DNA from: Dehalococcoidia bacterium
GTDB taxonomy: Bacteria > Chloroflexota > Dehalococcoidia > Lucifugimonadales > Lucifugimonadaceae
Direction: 5' to 3'
DNA length: 64,000 bases
Assembly (NCBI GenBank): GCA_029940375.1
Contig: JAPYUX010000001.1
Coordinates: 33,641 to 97,640 of the forward strand
In this document: in pieces, positions 53,113 to 61,295 of the stretch
Position numbering within the stretch: position 1 is the stretch's first letter
Layout of the letters: each line of letters opens with the position of its first letter
Program-made: the position numbers and the translations under genes
The notes under the pieces: model-generated
What the model saw: only the letters and a program-made list of their open reading frames with translations
The model's database searches: none
What the model was told of the DNA's origin: nothing

Positions 53113-54174
53113 ATGTATGAAAAAATAAAAGTCGGAATTATAGGAGCTGGTGCAAATACAACTCTAAAACACATTCCTCTACTTCAAAAAATTCCTGGAG
53201 TTGAAGTGGTTTCTATTGCAAACAGATCTATTAAATCTTCTAGTGCTGTGGCCTCACAATTTGAAATTAAAAATTATTATGATAATTGGTTAAAAGTGAC
53301 TGAGGATAGCTCACTTGATGCAATAGTGATTGGTACTTGGCCGAATTTGCATAAAACATTATCAATAGAAGCTTTGCAATCGGGGAAACATGTTTTGTGT
53401 GAAGCAAGAATGTGTATGAATTCATTAGAAGCTGAAGAAATGCTTTCTTGCTCAAAAAATCATCCTAACTTAATTGCCCAAATAGTACCAGCCCCACATA
53501 CTCTTCCTATAGATAAGACTATAAAAAGATTGATTTCTTCAGAATATATAGGAGATTTGATTAATTTAAGAGGCATGGTTACAGCGAGCAATGATTTTCC
53601 AAAGAAAAATGAAGATTTTCATTGGAGAAATAATAGAGATTTATCAGGTAATAATATTATGCAAATGGGGATTTGGTATGAAGCAATTATGAGATGGGTT
53701 GGACCTGCCAAATCTGTTTTAGCAAATGCCCAAACTATTATGAATCCTCGGTTAGACGAAACGGGTAATTTTGTTTTCACTGACATTCCGGATCATTTGG
53801 ATGTATTATGTGAAATGATAGCAGGAGGAACAGCAAATTTACAATTTACTATGGTTTCAGGTATGGCACCTGAATCAGAAATGTGGATTCATGGTACTGA
53901 GGGAGTAATAGTAATTAAAACTGAACCTACTCAAGATGCGGGCGCTCCTAACCTAAAAATTTATGGTGCACAAAAAGGTCAAACTTCCCTCACTGAAATA
54001 TTAGTACGAGATGATGAACAAGGCTCTTGGAGGGTTGAAGAAGAATTTATAAATGCAATTCGTGGAAAAGAGGAAATTACCCATACATCTTTTAACGATG
54101 GCGTTAAGTATATGAAATTTACTGATGCAATTTTTGAATCCTATTCAAATGGAGTAAAGATTAATTTAGATTGA
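53113..54174 (+). CDS. Gfo/Idh/MocA family oxidoreductase lacking the usual EKP lysine
   Basis: A 353-residue NAD(P)-dependent sugar/polyol dehydrogenase-like protein. The Rossmann motif GIIGAGANTTLKHIP is at residues 8-22. The usual catalytic E-K-P motif reads CEARM (Glu97, Ala98, Arg99), so the conserved lysine is absent; redox activity may be changed or lost. The C-terminal domain has FHWRNNRDLSGNNIMQMG. GAGAGG precedes ATG 53113. It heads a nine-gene operon, with pxpA starting 11 bases after its stop. Confidence 0.87.
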   Translation: MYEKIKVGIIGAGANTTLKHIPLLQKIPGVEVVSIANRSIKSSSAVASQFEIKNYYDNWLKVTEDSSLDAIVIGTWPNLHKTLSIEALQSGKHVLCEARMCMNSLEAEEMLSCSKNHPNLIAQIVPAPHTLPIDKTIKRLISSEYIGDLINLRGMVTASNDFPKKNEDFHWRNNRDLSGNNIMQMGIWYEAIMRWVGPAKSVLANAQTIMNPRLDETGNFVFTDIPDHLDVLCEMIAGGTANLQFTMVSGMAPESEMWIHGTEGVIVIKTEPTQDAGAPNLKIYGAQKGQTSLTEILVRDDEQGSWRVEEEFINAIRGKEEITHTSFNDGVKYMKFTDAIFESYSNGVKINLD

Positions 54175-54185
54175 AGGTTTGATTA

Positions 54186-54950
54186 ATGAAAGAAAAAATA
54201 GATTTAAACGCTGACATTGGAGAATCTTTTGGAACCTATAAGCTTGGTGAAGATGAAAATATTGTTTCTTTTATATCTTCAGCAAATATAGCTACTGGTT
54301 TTCACGCAGGAGATCCTAATTGGATGAAAATAACAATAGATTTGTCACTTTCAAATAACGTGAAAATAGGAGCACATCCCTCTTATCCAGATTTAAATGG
54401 TTTTGGTCGTAGAAATATGGATTTAAATTCTTTGGAAATAGAAAATATTATTAAATATCAAGTTGGATCAATGATTGGATTTACAGGATTGAAAAATCTT
54501 CAACATGTGAAACCCCACGGTGCTTTATATAATAAAGCAGTAAACGACCCAATGGTCGCGAATTCTATAATTAAAGCTATTAAGTCTATAAGTTCAGAAA
54601 TTATTCATGTAGTTCTTGCAGGATCTTTATGGGAAAATTTGGCAGATGAATCAAATGTAAAATATGCTCGAGAAGCATATGCTGATCGAGAAATTATGTC
54701 AGATGGATCATTATGCCCAAGAAACATAGAAGGATCGGTTATAACTGATAAGGATTTAATAGCTAAAAGAAGTTTAGATATAGTATTAAATAAAAAAGTA
54801 CAATCATTTGAAGGAGATTATGTTAATGTTGTTGCAGATACAATTTGTCTTCATGGTGACACAAAAGGTGCCGTTCAGATTGCAAATGTAGTATTTAATA
54901 ATCTTAAAAAAAATCATATTGATATTGTACCAATGAGTGAAATTTTATGA
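54186..54950 (+). CDS. pxpA: 5-Oxoprolinase subunit A (LamB/YcsF family)
   Basis: A 254-residue protein with the full family signature: DLNADIGESFGTYKLG, ANIATGFHAGDP, VKIGAHPSYPDL and VKPHGALYN. PxpA with PxpB and PxpC hydrolyses 5-oxoproline to glutamate at the cost of ATP. It overlaps pxpB by four bases (ATGA). Here the set is followed by a biotin carrier and Na+-pump subunits, which is not the usual company. Confidence 0.93.
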   Translation: MKEKIDLNADIGESFGTYKLGEDENIVSFISSANIATGFHAGDPNWMKITIDLSLSNNVKIGAHPSYPDLNGFGRRNMDLNSLEIENIIKYQVGSMIGFTGLKNLQHVKPHGALYNKAVNDPMVANSIIKAIKSISSEIIHVVLAGSLWENLADESNVKYAREAYADREIMSDGSLCPRNIEGSVITDKDLIAKRSLDIVLNKKVQSFEGDYVNVVADTICLHGDTKGAVQIANVVFNNLKKNHIDIVPMSEIL

Positions 54951-55618
54951 TGATGGATTATGAAGTAATCCATCACGGAGAATCAACGATTGAAATTTCC
55001 TTAGGTAAATCTATTGATATGAAGATAAATTTGGTCATTCATTCCTTTTTTTCATTTTTAACTGATAATTTGGATAATCGTACCAATTATATTGTAGATT
55101 TTTATCCAACATATCATTCTATATTTATTGATTTCAATGAACTGAAAACAGATTTCTATCATATAAAACAAAAAATTGTTGAATTGATAAAAGAATTTGA
55201 AATTGTTGGTTTTGACGATAATTCCAAAAAAGAGATAATAGAAATCCCTGTTAATTATGGAGGTAAAGACGGATTTGATCTTGAAAAATTGTCCTCCATT
55301 GTTGGATTATCTGAAAAAGAAGTTATACAAATTCACACGAAACCTCTGTATAAAGTATTTATGATAGGTTTTATGCCAGGATTCCCTTATCTAGGAGGTC
55401 TAGATAAAAGAATTTCATGCTTAAGATTAGAAACTCCTAGACCAAAAATTCCAGAAGGATCTGTTGGAATAGCTGGTGACCAAACAGGAATTTATCCTTT
55501 TGCTACTCCTGGTGGTTGGAGAATCATAGGAAGAACAGAACTGAAACTGTTTGAAATAGACAAAACTCCACCAACAAAAATACCAACTGGATCTTTCGTA
55601 AAATTTATTGAGGTATAA
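54947..55618 (+). CDS. pxpB: 5-Oxoprolinase subunit B / KipI-AHS1 family
   Basis: A 223-residue AHS1 (carboxyltransferase subdomain) protein. The family core is visible in GFMPGFPYLGGLDKRI, TPRPKIPEGSVGIAGDQTGI and YPFATPGGWRIIGRT. AHS1 and AHS2 domains also make up the carboxyltransferase of urea carboxylase, which is homologous. It begins inside the pxpA stop and ends two bases before pxpC. Confidence 0.92.
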   Translation: MMMDYEVIHHGESTIEISLGKSIDMKINLVIHSFFSFLTDNLDNRTNYIVDFYPTYHSIFIDFNELKTDFYHIKQKIVELIKEFEIVGFDDNSKKEIIEIPVNYGGKDGFDLEKLSSIVGLSEKEVIQIHTKPLYKVFMIGFMPGFPYLGGLDKRISCLRLETPRPKIPEGSVGIAGDQTGIYPFATPGGWRIIGRTELKLFEIDKTPPTKIPTGSFVKFIEV

Positions 55619-55620
55619 AT

Positions 55621-56658
55621 ATGCTGGAAATATTAAAAAGTGGATTATTTTCTTCTTTTCAAGATATAGGTAGATTTGGACTAAAACAATATGGTGTTTC
55701 TAATTCGGGGTGTCAAGACCGATATTCTTTTACTTTTGCGAACCTTCTATTAAATAATGATATTAACGAAGCATGCATAGAGATAGTGGGCGGAAATTTT
55801 AAATGTAAATTTTTTGAAAAAGTTTCTATTGCTGTCACAGGTCCATCAGAACAATGTTTGATCAACAATGAAAAAAAATTGGAAACATATTCTTCTGCAA
55901 TTGTTGGAGTTGGTGATGTTTTAGAAATAAAACCAAGTAAAACGGGACGAATTCATTATTTAAGTGTAAGTGGTGGATTTGATTTAAATAAAATTTTAGG
56001 ATCTTATTCTTATCATTCTCCATCAAGTATTACTGATGAATATAAGCTTAAGAGTAATCAAAAGATAAAGTTTAAAAGACCAAAAATAACGACCCCAGTG
56101 ATTTTCAATAAAGATTTTTATAAGAAATATATCGAATCAAAAGGGATCATTAAAATTATTTATAACCAGGATATTAATAAACAACTTCAGAATCAGATAG
56201 AATCACGAGAATATATTGTAAATATTAATTCAAATCGACAAGCAATAAAGTTAGAATCAGATCCAGTAAAAGAATTTTTCAAACAGAACGAAATCTCTAA
56301 TGGAGTTACTTTGGGAACTGTTCAAATACCTCCTGATGGCCTTCCTATAATTTTAATGCAGGACTCACAAACTGTAGGAGGATATAAAACAATTGGAGTT
56401 GTCCCTAAATACCAAATTCCAAGCATAGCTCAAATTCAACCAAATATTCCTATAAAATTTCAAGGTGTTACGCTCTCAGAAGCCAGTAGAATTAATAGAA
56501 ATATAAATGATGAAATTAATAGAAGTAATTTTATTAAATATCAATTTACTGAGCTATATGTTAATAACAAAAAAATTTCAGTAAAGATTACAGAAAATGA
56601 TAGTATAATAGCCATAGTTGATGATGATGTTTTTGAAGTATATAAGGAAATAAATTGA
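55621..56658 (+). CDS. pxpC: 5-Oxoprolinase subunit C / KipA-AHS2 family (biotin-dependent carboxyltransferase-like)
   Basis: A 345-residue AHS2 protein. The opening LKSGLFSSFQDIGRFGLKQ and GVSNSGCQDRYSFTFANLLL are typical, as is VTLGTVQIPPDGLPIILMQD in the C-terminal half with TVGGYKTIGVV. Proteins of this family are often labelled biotin-dependent carboxyltransferases from homology to urea carboxylase. In this operon the next genes encode OadG and a biotin carrier, so a true carboxyltransferase role is plausible. Its stop overlaps the OadG start. Confidence 0.92.
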   Translation: MLEILKSGLFSSFQDIGRFGLKQYGVSNSGCQDRYSFTFANLLLNNDINEACIEIVGGNFKCKFFEKVSIAVTGPSEQCLINNEKKLETYSSAIVGVGDVLEIKPSKTGRIHYLSVSGGFDLNKILGSYSYHSPSSITDEYKLKSNQKIKFKRPKITTPVIFNKDFYKKYIESKGIIKIIYNQDINKQLQNQIESREYIVNINSNRQAIKLESDPVKEFFKQNEISNGVTLGTVQIPPDGLPIILMQDSQTVGGYKTIGVVPKYQIPSIAQIQPNIPIKFQGVTLSEASRINRNINDEINRSNFIKYQFTELYVNNKKISVKITENDSIIAIVDDDVFEVYKEIN

Positions 56659-56978
56659 ATGTTATGATAGATGGTTTGTATCTAACTCTTGTTGGCTTAT
56701 GTGTAGTTTTTGTAGTTTTAATTTTATTGATGCTTTCCATTTACTTTCTAAATTTATTTGAAGGGAAGTTCTTTTCAAATGATAATAAGCTTGTTGCTAA
56801 AGCGGCTACAGGAATCAACAATTCAATAACTAAAGATATAGCAGCTGCTGTAGCAGTAGCGCTCTACAATAAAAACAAAATTAAACAAAATGTCAATCTT
56901 GAATATGTAATCAAAGATAACTCTTGGATTACTGTAAATAGATCAAGAATATTATTGAAAAGATCTGCAAGGAAGTAA
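56655..56978 (+). CDS. Na+-transporting decarboxylase gamma subunit (OadG family)
   Basis: A 107-residue protein with one N-terminal membrane helix (about residues 9-33, LVGLCVVFVVLILLMLSI), then a polar region, the layout of OadG, which links alpha and beta subunits of oxaloacetate-type decarboxylases. The AHS-like AAAVAVALYNKNK is typical of OadG in such pumps. I prefer TTG 56655, overlapping the pxpC stop, with AAGGA seven bases upstream; ATG 56664 is an alternative. Confidence 0.83.
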   Translation: MNVMIDGLYLTLVGLCVVFVVLILLMLSIYFLNLFEGKFFSNDNKLVAKAATGINNSITKDIAAAVAVALYNKNKIKQNVNLEYVIKDNSWITVNRSRILLKRSARK

Positions 56979-56980
56979 TT

Positions 56981-57415
56981 TTGAATCAATTTGAATTTAT
57001 GATAAATAACGAAAAATTTCATGTTGAAATTTTGGAAGAAACTTCAGAAACCTACAAGGTAAAAGTTAATGAAGAGATTATTATTGTAAATAAATCAAAA
57101 TATGAAAAAGAAAAAGATTTTTCAACGGAAGATTTGATAAAATCTAAGCTAGAGAATCAGGATTCAAAAGTTAAAACTCCTATTAGTCCTCCTGGTAATA
57201 AAGCTGGGGATATAACAGCATTAATGCCTGGGAAAGTGATTCAGATAATAGTAAAAGAAGGTCAAAAAATAAAGGTCGGTGACCCTCTTATAGTAATTGA
57301 ATCAATGAAAATGGAAAACACCATTTCATCTGAGGTAAATGGTACTATCAAATCTATAAATATTCAAATTGATGAAAATGTACAATTTGATCAAGTTTTA
57401 TTCACGGTTATTTAA
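56981..57415 (+). CDS. Biotin carboxyl carrier protein
   Basis: A 144-residue protein. Residues about 75-144 form a biotinyl domain with the biotin lysine Lys110 in VIESMKMENTI; before it are a Pro/Gly linker (TPISPPGNKAG) and an N-terminal domain of about 60 residues. It starts at TTG 56981, two bases after oadG. It should shuttle the carboxyl group to OadB, which decarboxylates carboxybiotin and exports Na+. It resembles the C-terminal part of OadA or MmdC. Confidence 0.92.
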   Translation: MNQFEFMINNEKFHVEILEETSETYKVKVNEEIIIVNKSKYEKEKDFSTEDLIKSKLENQDSKVKTPISPPGNKAGDITALMPGKVIQIIVKEGQKIKVGDPLIVIESMKMENTISSEVNGTIKSINIQIDENVQFDQVLFTVI

Positions 57416-57434
57416 AATGATGAAGGTTATATAA

Positions 57435-58634
57435 ATGATTGATTATATTGAGCCTATATTTGAAGGATTGAAAAGTTTATTTTACGACCCCAAAATAATA
57501 ATTATGTGGTTTGTTTCCGCTATTTTATTTTACTTTGGAATTGTCAAAAAAAAGGAACCTTTGTTACTAATTCCTATTTCTTCGGGGATTTTGTTTGCTA
57601 ATTTACCGATGGGAGAATTAATAAGAGTCGGAGGTAATGGTGAACCAGATGGTTTCATAAAAATTTTTCAAGATATAGGATTATCTACCGATATTTTACC
57701 ATTGCTGGTATTTTTGGGTATGGGAGCTCTAACTGACTTTGAGCCAGTTCTGTCAAACCCCAAAACTTTATTACTTGGAGCTGCTGCACAAGTAGGTGTT
57801 TTTGCTGCTTTATTGGGAGCATTATTATTAGGTATGACCCCTTGGTTTAACTTTGGACTCTTAGAAGCTTCTTCAATTGGAATTATAGGAGGTGCTGATG
57901 GCCCTACTACTATTTTTATTTCGACTAGGATGAGAGAAATTGGTCAGAGCATTCCAAATTTAAATATTATGGATATAGTTGGTGCAACTGCTGTTGCCGC
58001 ATATTCTTACATGGCTCTGGTTCCAATAATTCAACCACCTATTATAAGACTATTCACTACAAAAAAGGAAAGAAAAATCAGAATGGATTATGCTTCCAAA
58101 AAAATATCTAAAAGAACAAAAATTATTTTTCCTATAGCAACATTAATTATAGTGAGTGTTTTGGTTCCTGATGCTTCTCCATTGATATCGATTATGATGT
58201 TTGGGAATTTATTGAGAGAAAGTGGAGTAGTTGATAGATTGGCTAAGACTGCACAAAATGATTTGATGAATATAGTTATAATTTTATTGGGACTATCTGT
58301 TGGAGCGACTATGCCAGCAAATGTGTTTTTGAAATTAGAAACAATTTCTATATTCATTTTGGGATTATTTTCATTTGTATTTGCTACAATTTCTGGAATT
58401 TTATTAGCAAAATTTATGAATCTCTTTTTATCCAAACCAATTAATCCAATGATTGGAGCTGCAGGAGTTTCAGCTGTTCCAATGGCAGCTAGAGTAGTCC
58501 AAAATGAAGCTATAAAAGAAGATCCTAGTAATTTTTTGCTAATGCATGCGATGGGTCCTAATGTTGCTGGTGTAATTGGAACAGCTACTGTTGCGGGTGT
58601 CTTATTAGCCATAGTTCCAAATTTAGTTAGATAA
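57435..58634 (+). CDS. oadB: Na+-translocating decarboxylase beta subunit (OadB family)
   Basis: A 399-residue membrane protein with about 11 hydrophobic segments. The Na+/carboxybiotin site signature GGADGPTTIF lies near residue 152, followed by MDIVGATAVAAYSYMALVPIIQPP; the second repeat has IGAAGVSAVPMAARVVQNEA. OadB decarboxylates carboxybiotin and pumps Na+ out. Neighbouring genes supply OadG and a biotin carrier but no OadA/MmdA-type carboxyltransferase. Confidence 0.95.
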   Translation: MIDYIEPIFEGLKSLFYDPKIIIMWFVSAILFYFGIVKKKEPLLLIPISSGILFANLPMGELIRVGGNGEPDGFIKIFQDIGLSTDILPLLVFLGMGALTDFEPVLSNPKTLLLGAAAQVGVFAALLGALLLGMTPWFNFGLLEASSIGIIGGADGPTTIFISTRMREIGQSIPNLNIMDIVGATAVAAYSYMALVPIIQPPIIRLFTTKKERKIRMDYASKKISKRTKIIFPIATLIIVSVLVPDASPLISIMMFGNLLRESGVVDRLAKTAQNDLMNIVIILLGLSVGATMPANVFLKLETISIFILGLFSFVFATISGILLAKFMNLFLSKPINPMIGAAGVSAVPMAARVVQNEAIKEDPSNFLLMHAMGPNVAGVIGTATVAGVLLAIVPNLVR

Positions 58635-58644
58635 GAAGATTGCC

Positions 58645-59538
58645 ATGAGACATCTAAATTTTAAAGGTATATTCCCTATAATTTCCACCCCTTTTAATGC
58701 TAAAGAGGAAATTGTATATGAAGATGTTCGACGTCAAGTAGACTGGCTCATAGACAATGGAGTTGATGGAATAGGAATAGCTATAGCAAGCGAAATTTAT
58801 AAACTTAATGATAATGAAAAATTTGATTTATTAAGTACAGTTGTTGATCAAGCATCTTCTAGGGTTCCTATAATTATGAACACTGGGGCTGAAAGTACTT
58901 TTTCTACTATTTTTTATTCTAAAAAAGCTGAAGAATTAGGTGCAAATGGATTAATGATAAGACCTCCCTCTTTTATAAAAACCTCACCTTTTTTACACGA
59001 AGAATTTTATTTCAATATTGCAAATTCAGTTGATATTCCAATCTTTATGCAAGACCAAAATGACGCAAGCATCTCAAGTGAACAGGCACTCAAAATTTCA
59101 AATTTACATGAAAATTTATCTTATATTAAATTAGAAAGTATGCCTACTATACCTAAATTCGATTTTTGTAACAATAATTCTTCTCGTGAAAAATTAATCT
59201 TATTTGGCGGCGCCGGCGGATTATTTTTTTTGGAAGAGTTAAGACGAGGATCATCAGGTACAATGCCGGGTTCTACATTGCCAGATGTTTTTGTAAAAGT
59301 TTGGAATTTATGGCAAAAAAAAGATTTTGAAAAAGCCCTTTCATTTTATTCTAATTATTCTCAGTTGATAAAAATATTAGCGCAATCTCAAGGTTTATCC
59401 AATTGGATTTATAAATATATTATGTATAAAAGAGGTATATTTAGTAAATCATCAATACATGCTAGAAATCCGGCAATGAAACCAAGTAAATTACATTTCC
59501 AAGAAATTGATAAACTTTTAGATATAAATAATTTATAA
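58645..59538 (+). CDS. Dihydrodipicolinate synthase family lyase
   Basis: A 297-residue DapA/NanA-type TIM barrel that forms a Schiff base with a 2-oxo acid. The Schiff-base lysine is Lys162 in SYIKLES. The usual tyrosine region Y-N-x-P reads FMQDQND (residues 135-140), and the T-T-G-E loop reads AIASE, so this is not a genuine DapA and probably acts as an aldolase or dehydratase on another oxo acid. It sits 10 bases after oadB, in the same operon. Confidence 0.85.
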   Translation: MRHLNFKGIFPIISTPFNAKEEIVYEDVRRQVDWLIDNGVDGIGIAIASEIYKLNDNEKFDLLSTVVDQASSRVPIIMNTGAESTFSTIFYSKKAEELGANGLMIRPPSFIKTSPFLHEEFYFNIANSVDIPIFMQDQNDASISSEQALKISNLHENLSYIKLESMPTIPKFDFCNNNSSREKLILFGGAGGLFFLEELRRGSSGTMPGSTLPDVFVKVWNLWQKKDFEKALSFYSNYSQLIKILAQSQGLSNWIYKYIMYKRGIFSKSSIHARNPAMKPSKLHFQEIDKLLDINNL

Positions 59539-59539
59539 C

Positions 59540-60301
59540 ATGGAAAACTTATTTATCATTTATTTTTTACTTTCCTTTTTATGCCTACTCATTGGATTTT
59601 TAGGAGGAATGATGGGGATTGCTTTAGGTAGTGTTCGATTACCCATCATAATTTTTTTAGGATTTGAGCCGATCATAGCTTCATCAACTAATTTGATTGC
59701 GGTGATTTTTGGTTCAATATCAGGTCTTATCCCTGCAATAAAACAGAAAAGAGTCCCAATAAAATCTTCAATGAAAATAGCTTTTCCTTCAATAATTGCT
59801 GCGTTTTTGGGAGGATATTATGCCATACATTTTTCTGAAAGATTTATAATTATAACTATTTCCATTTGTCTATTTATTTCTGGATTTGTTTTATTTTTGA
59901 ACAAATCTTATGAACAAGAAGATAATTTAAATCAAAGTAAATTAAATTCAATAAAAGAAATATTTTTGGGAGTTTTTATAGCATATTTTGGAGGGCTTAT
60001 TGGAATCGCACTTGGGGTTTTACGTGTCCCAGCTTTAGTTTATTTTCTGAAAATGAATATTAAAACTGCTGGAGGGATTAATTTGTTACTGACAGTATTT
60101 GTAGGATCAGCTGCATTTTTGGGGCATTTATCTGCTGCAGCATTAGACTACAATTTAATTTCTGTAGTTGTTTTTCCAACAATTATTGGTATGTACTTAG
60201 GATCAAGAAAAGTTATGGATTTAAATCAAAACTTCCTAAATAAATTTGTAGGTATATTTTTAGTATTATTATCAATAATATTTTGTATTAAATTCATCTA
60301 A
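59540..60301 (+). CDS. TauE/SafE family membrane transporter
   Basis: A 253-residue protein with about eight membrane helices and two repeats of the family motif: GFLGGMMGIALGSVRLPIII at the N-terminus and GGLIGIALGVLRVPAL in the middle. The family moves sulfite, sulfonates, thiosulfate or other anions. As the last gene of the Gfo-Pxp-Oad operon it is a candidate for taking up or exporting the anionic substrate or product of the pathway. It starts one base after the lyase stop. Confidence 0.88.
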   Translation: MENLFIIYFLLSFLCLLIGFLGGMMGIALGSVRLPIIIFLGFEPIIASSTNLIAVIFGSISGLIPAIKQKRVPIKSSMKIAFPSIIAAFLGGYYAIHFSERFIIITISICLFISGFVLFLNKSYEQEDNLNQSKLNSIKEIFLGVFIAYFGGLIGIALGVLRVPALVYFLKMNIKTAGGINLLLTVFVGSAAFLGHLSAAALDYNLISVVVFPTIIGMYLGSRKVMDLNQNFLNKFVGIFLVLLSIIFCIKFI

Positions 60302-60347
60302 AGGATGAAATAAATTACCCTTTAGATAGATTAATCTACTTTTTTGT
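60297..60347 (+). terminator. Probable terminator of the Gfo-Pxp-Oad operon
   Basis: TCTAAAGG (60297-60304) and CCTTTAGA (60319-60326) form an eight-base-pair stem with a 14-base loop; it is followed by the palindrome TAGATTAATCTA (60327-60338) and CTTTTTT. The stem includes the TauE stop and the T-run overlaps the sodN 3' end, so it may serve both convergent units. Confidence 0.5.
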
Positions 60348-60761
60348 TTCCCAAAATATGTCACCGATTTCTTCTAAAGCTGCTTTGAATTCATTAGCTT
60401 TTTCCATATCAACATTTTGTTTTACAAATGAACCTAATTTACATGCATTCCATATTTTTGAATGTAAATCAGGATATTTTTCTAAATGTTCAGGCTTGAA
60501 ATAATCAGTCCAAATAATCAATATGTCATCCTTGGCTTTTTTAGCATGTTCTTCTTTAACAGAGACATATCTAGCCATAGAATTTCCAAGATTTGCTGAT
60601 GGTCCTTTTGAAAAATCTAATTCTTCAAGTAACTCAGTCATTCTTATTACTGTCTGTGCTGCCTGGATAGCGTCTCTTGGATCGTATATCCCACATGGGA
60701 TATCACAGTGACAGCTGACTTTTTTTGCAGGTGAAATTTTATTTATAATGTTAGTTATCAT
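60336..60761 (-). CDS. sodN: Nickel superoxide dismutase
   Basis: A 141-residue NiSOD. The nickel hook is HCDIPCGIYDP: His18, Cys19 and Cys23 become His1, Cys2 and Cys6 after removal of a 17-residue propeptide. The residue before the cut is Cys17, where other NiSODs often have Ala. The rest is the four-helix bundle expected (TELLEELDF, HLEKYPDLHSKIWN). The divergent neighbour encodes the maturation protease. It acts in the cytoplasm and needs nickel but not iron. Confidence 0.95.
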   Translation of the reverse strand: MITNIINKISPAKKVSCHCDIPCGIYDPRDAIQAAQTVIRMTELLEELDFSKGPSANLGNSMARYVSVKEEHAKKAKDDILIIWTDYFKPEHLEKYPDLHSKIWNACKLGSFVKQNVDMEKANEFKAALEEIGDIFWETKK

Positions 60762-60809
60762 TTTTACTCCTTTTGTACTTAATTTCTGTTTGTTTATAGA
60801 ATATATATT

Positions 60810-61274
60810 ATGTCATATTTTAAAAAAATAATTCTGATTTTTATCAAAAATCCGTTAAATATTTTCTTATATCGAAGAAGATTTTTACGCATTGAAACTT
60901 TTGGAGAAAGTATGAAACCTAATTTTTCCCCAGGGGAATTTTACTTGGTAAAAAGGAATTTTAATCCTTATTTATTTGAGAGATTTGATATTGTTGTTAT
61001 GCATTGTCACATACACAATAGTATTCATTTAAAACGTATTGTTGGTATTTCTAAAGAAAAAATTTCATATAAGAAAGGAATTTTGTATATTAACGGAGAA
61101 AAAATTCTAGAGAAAAATGTGACACACAATAAAAAAATAAACATTTCAATTATTCTTGGAGAAAATGAATATTTTGTAATGTCTGATAACAGAGAAAATT
61201 ATAACTTTAACTGCGACTCATTCAACACAGGACCTGTTAAAGTTGATCATGTTTTAGGTAAAGTTATTACCTAA
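60810..61274 (+). CDS. sodX: Nickel superoxide dismutase maturation protease (SodX)
   Basis: A 154-residue S26/S24-type signal peptidase-like protease that trims the NiSOD propeptide. The Ser/Lys pair is Ser34 in FGESMKP and Lys75 in HLKRIVGI, with the box FVMSDNRENYNFNCDSF near the end. A hydrophobic, basic stretch at residues 5-27 may be a membrane-associated segment. Start at ATG 60810, 48 bases from the divergent sodN start, which is the conserved sodN-sodX arrangement. Confidence 0.9.
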   Translation: MSYFKKIILIFIKNPLNIFLYRRRFLRIETFGESMKPNFSPGEFYLVKRNFNPYLFERFDIVVMHCHIHNSIHLKRIVGISKEKISYKKGILYINGEKILEKNVTHNKKINISIILGENEYFVMSDNRENYNFNCDSFNTGPVKVDHVLGKVIT

Positions 61275-61295
61275 TTATTTTATAAAAAATTTACA

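Noticed and set aside
58088-58612. Open frame of 174 codons on the - strand
   Set aside because: Antisense to oadB, which has a well-supported family match throughout this stretch.
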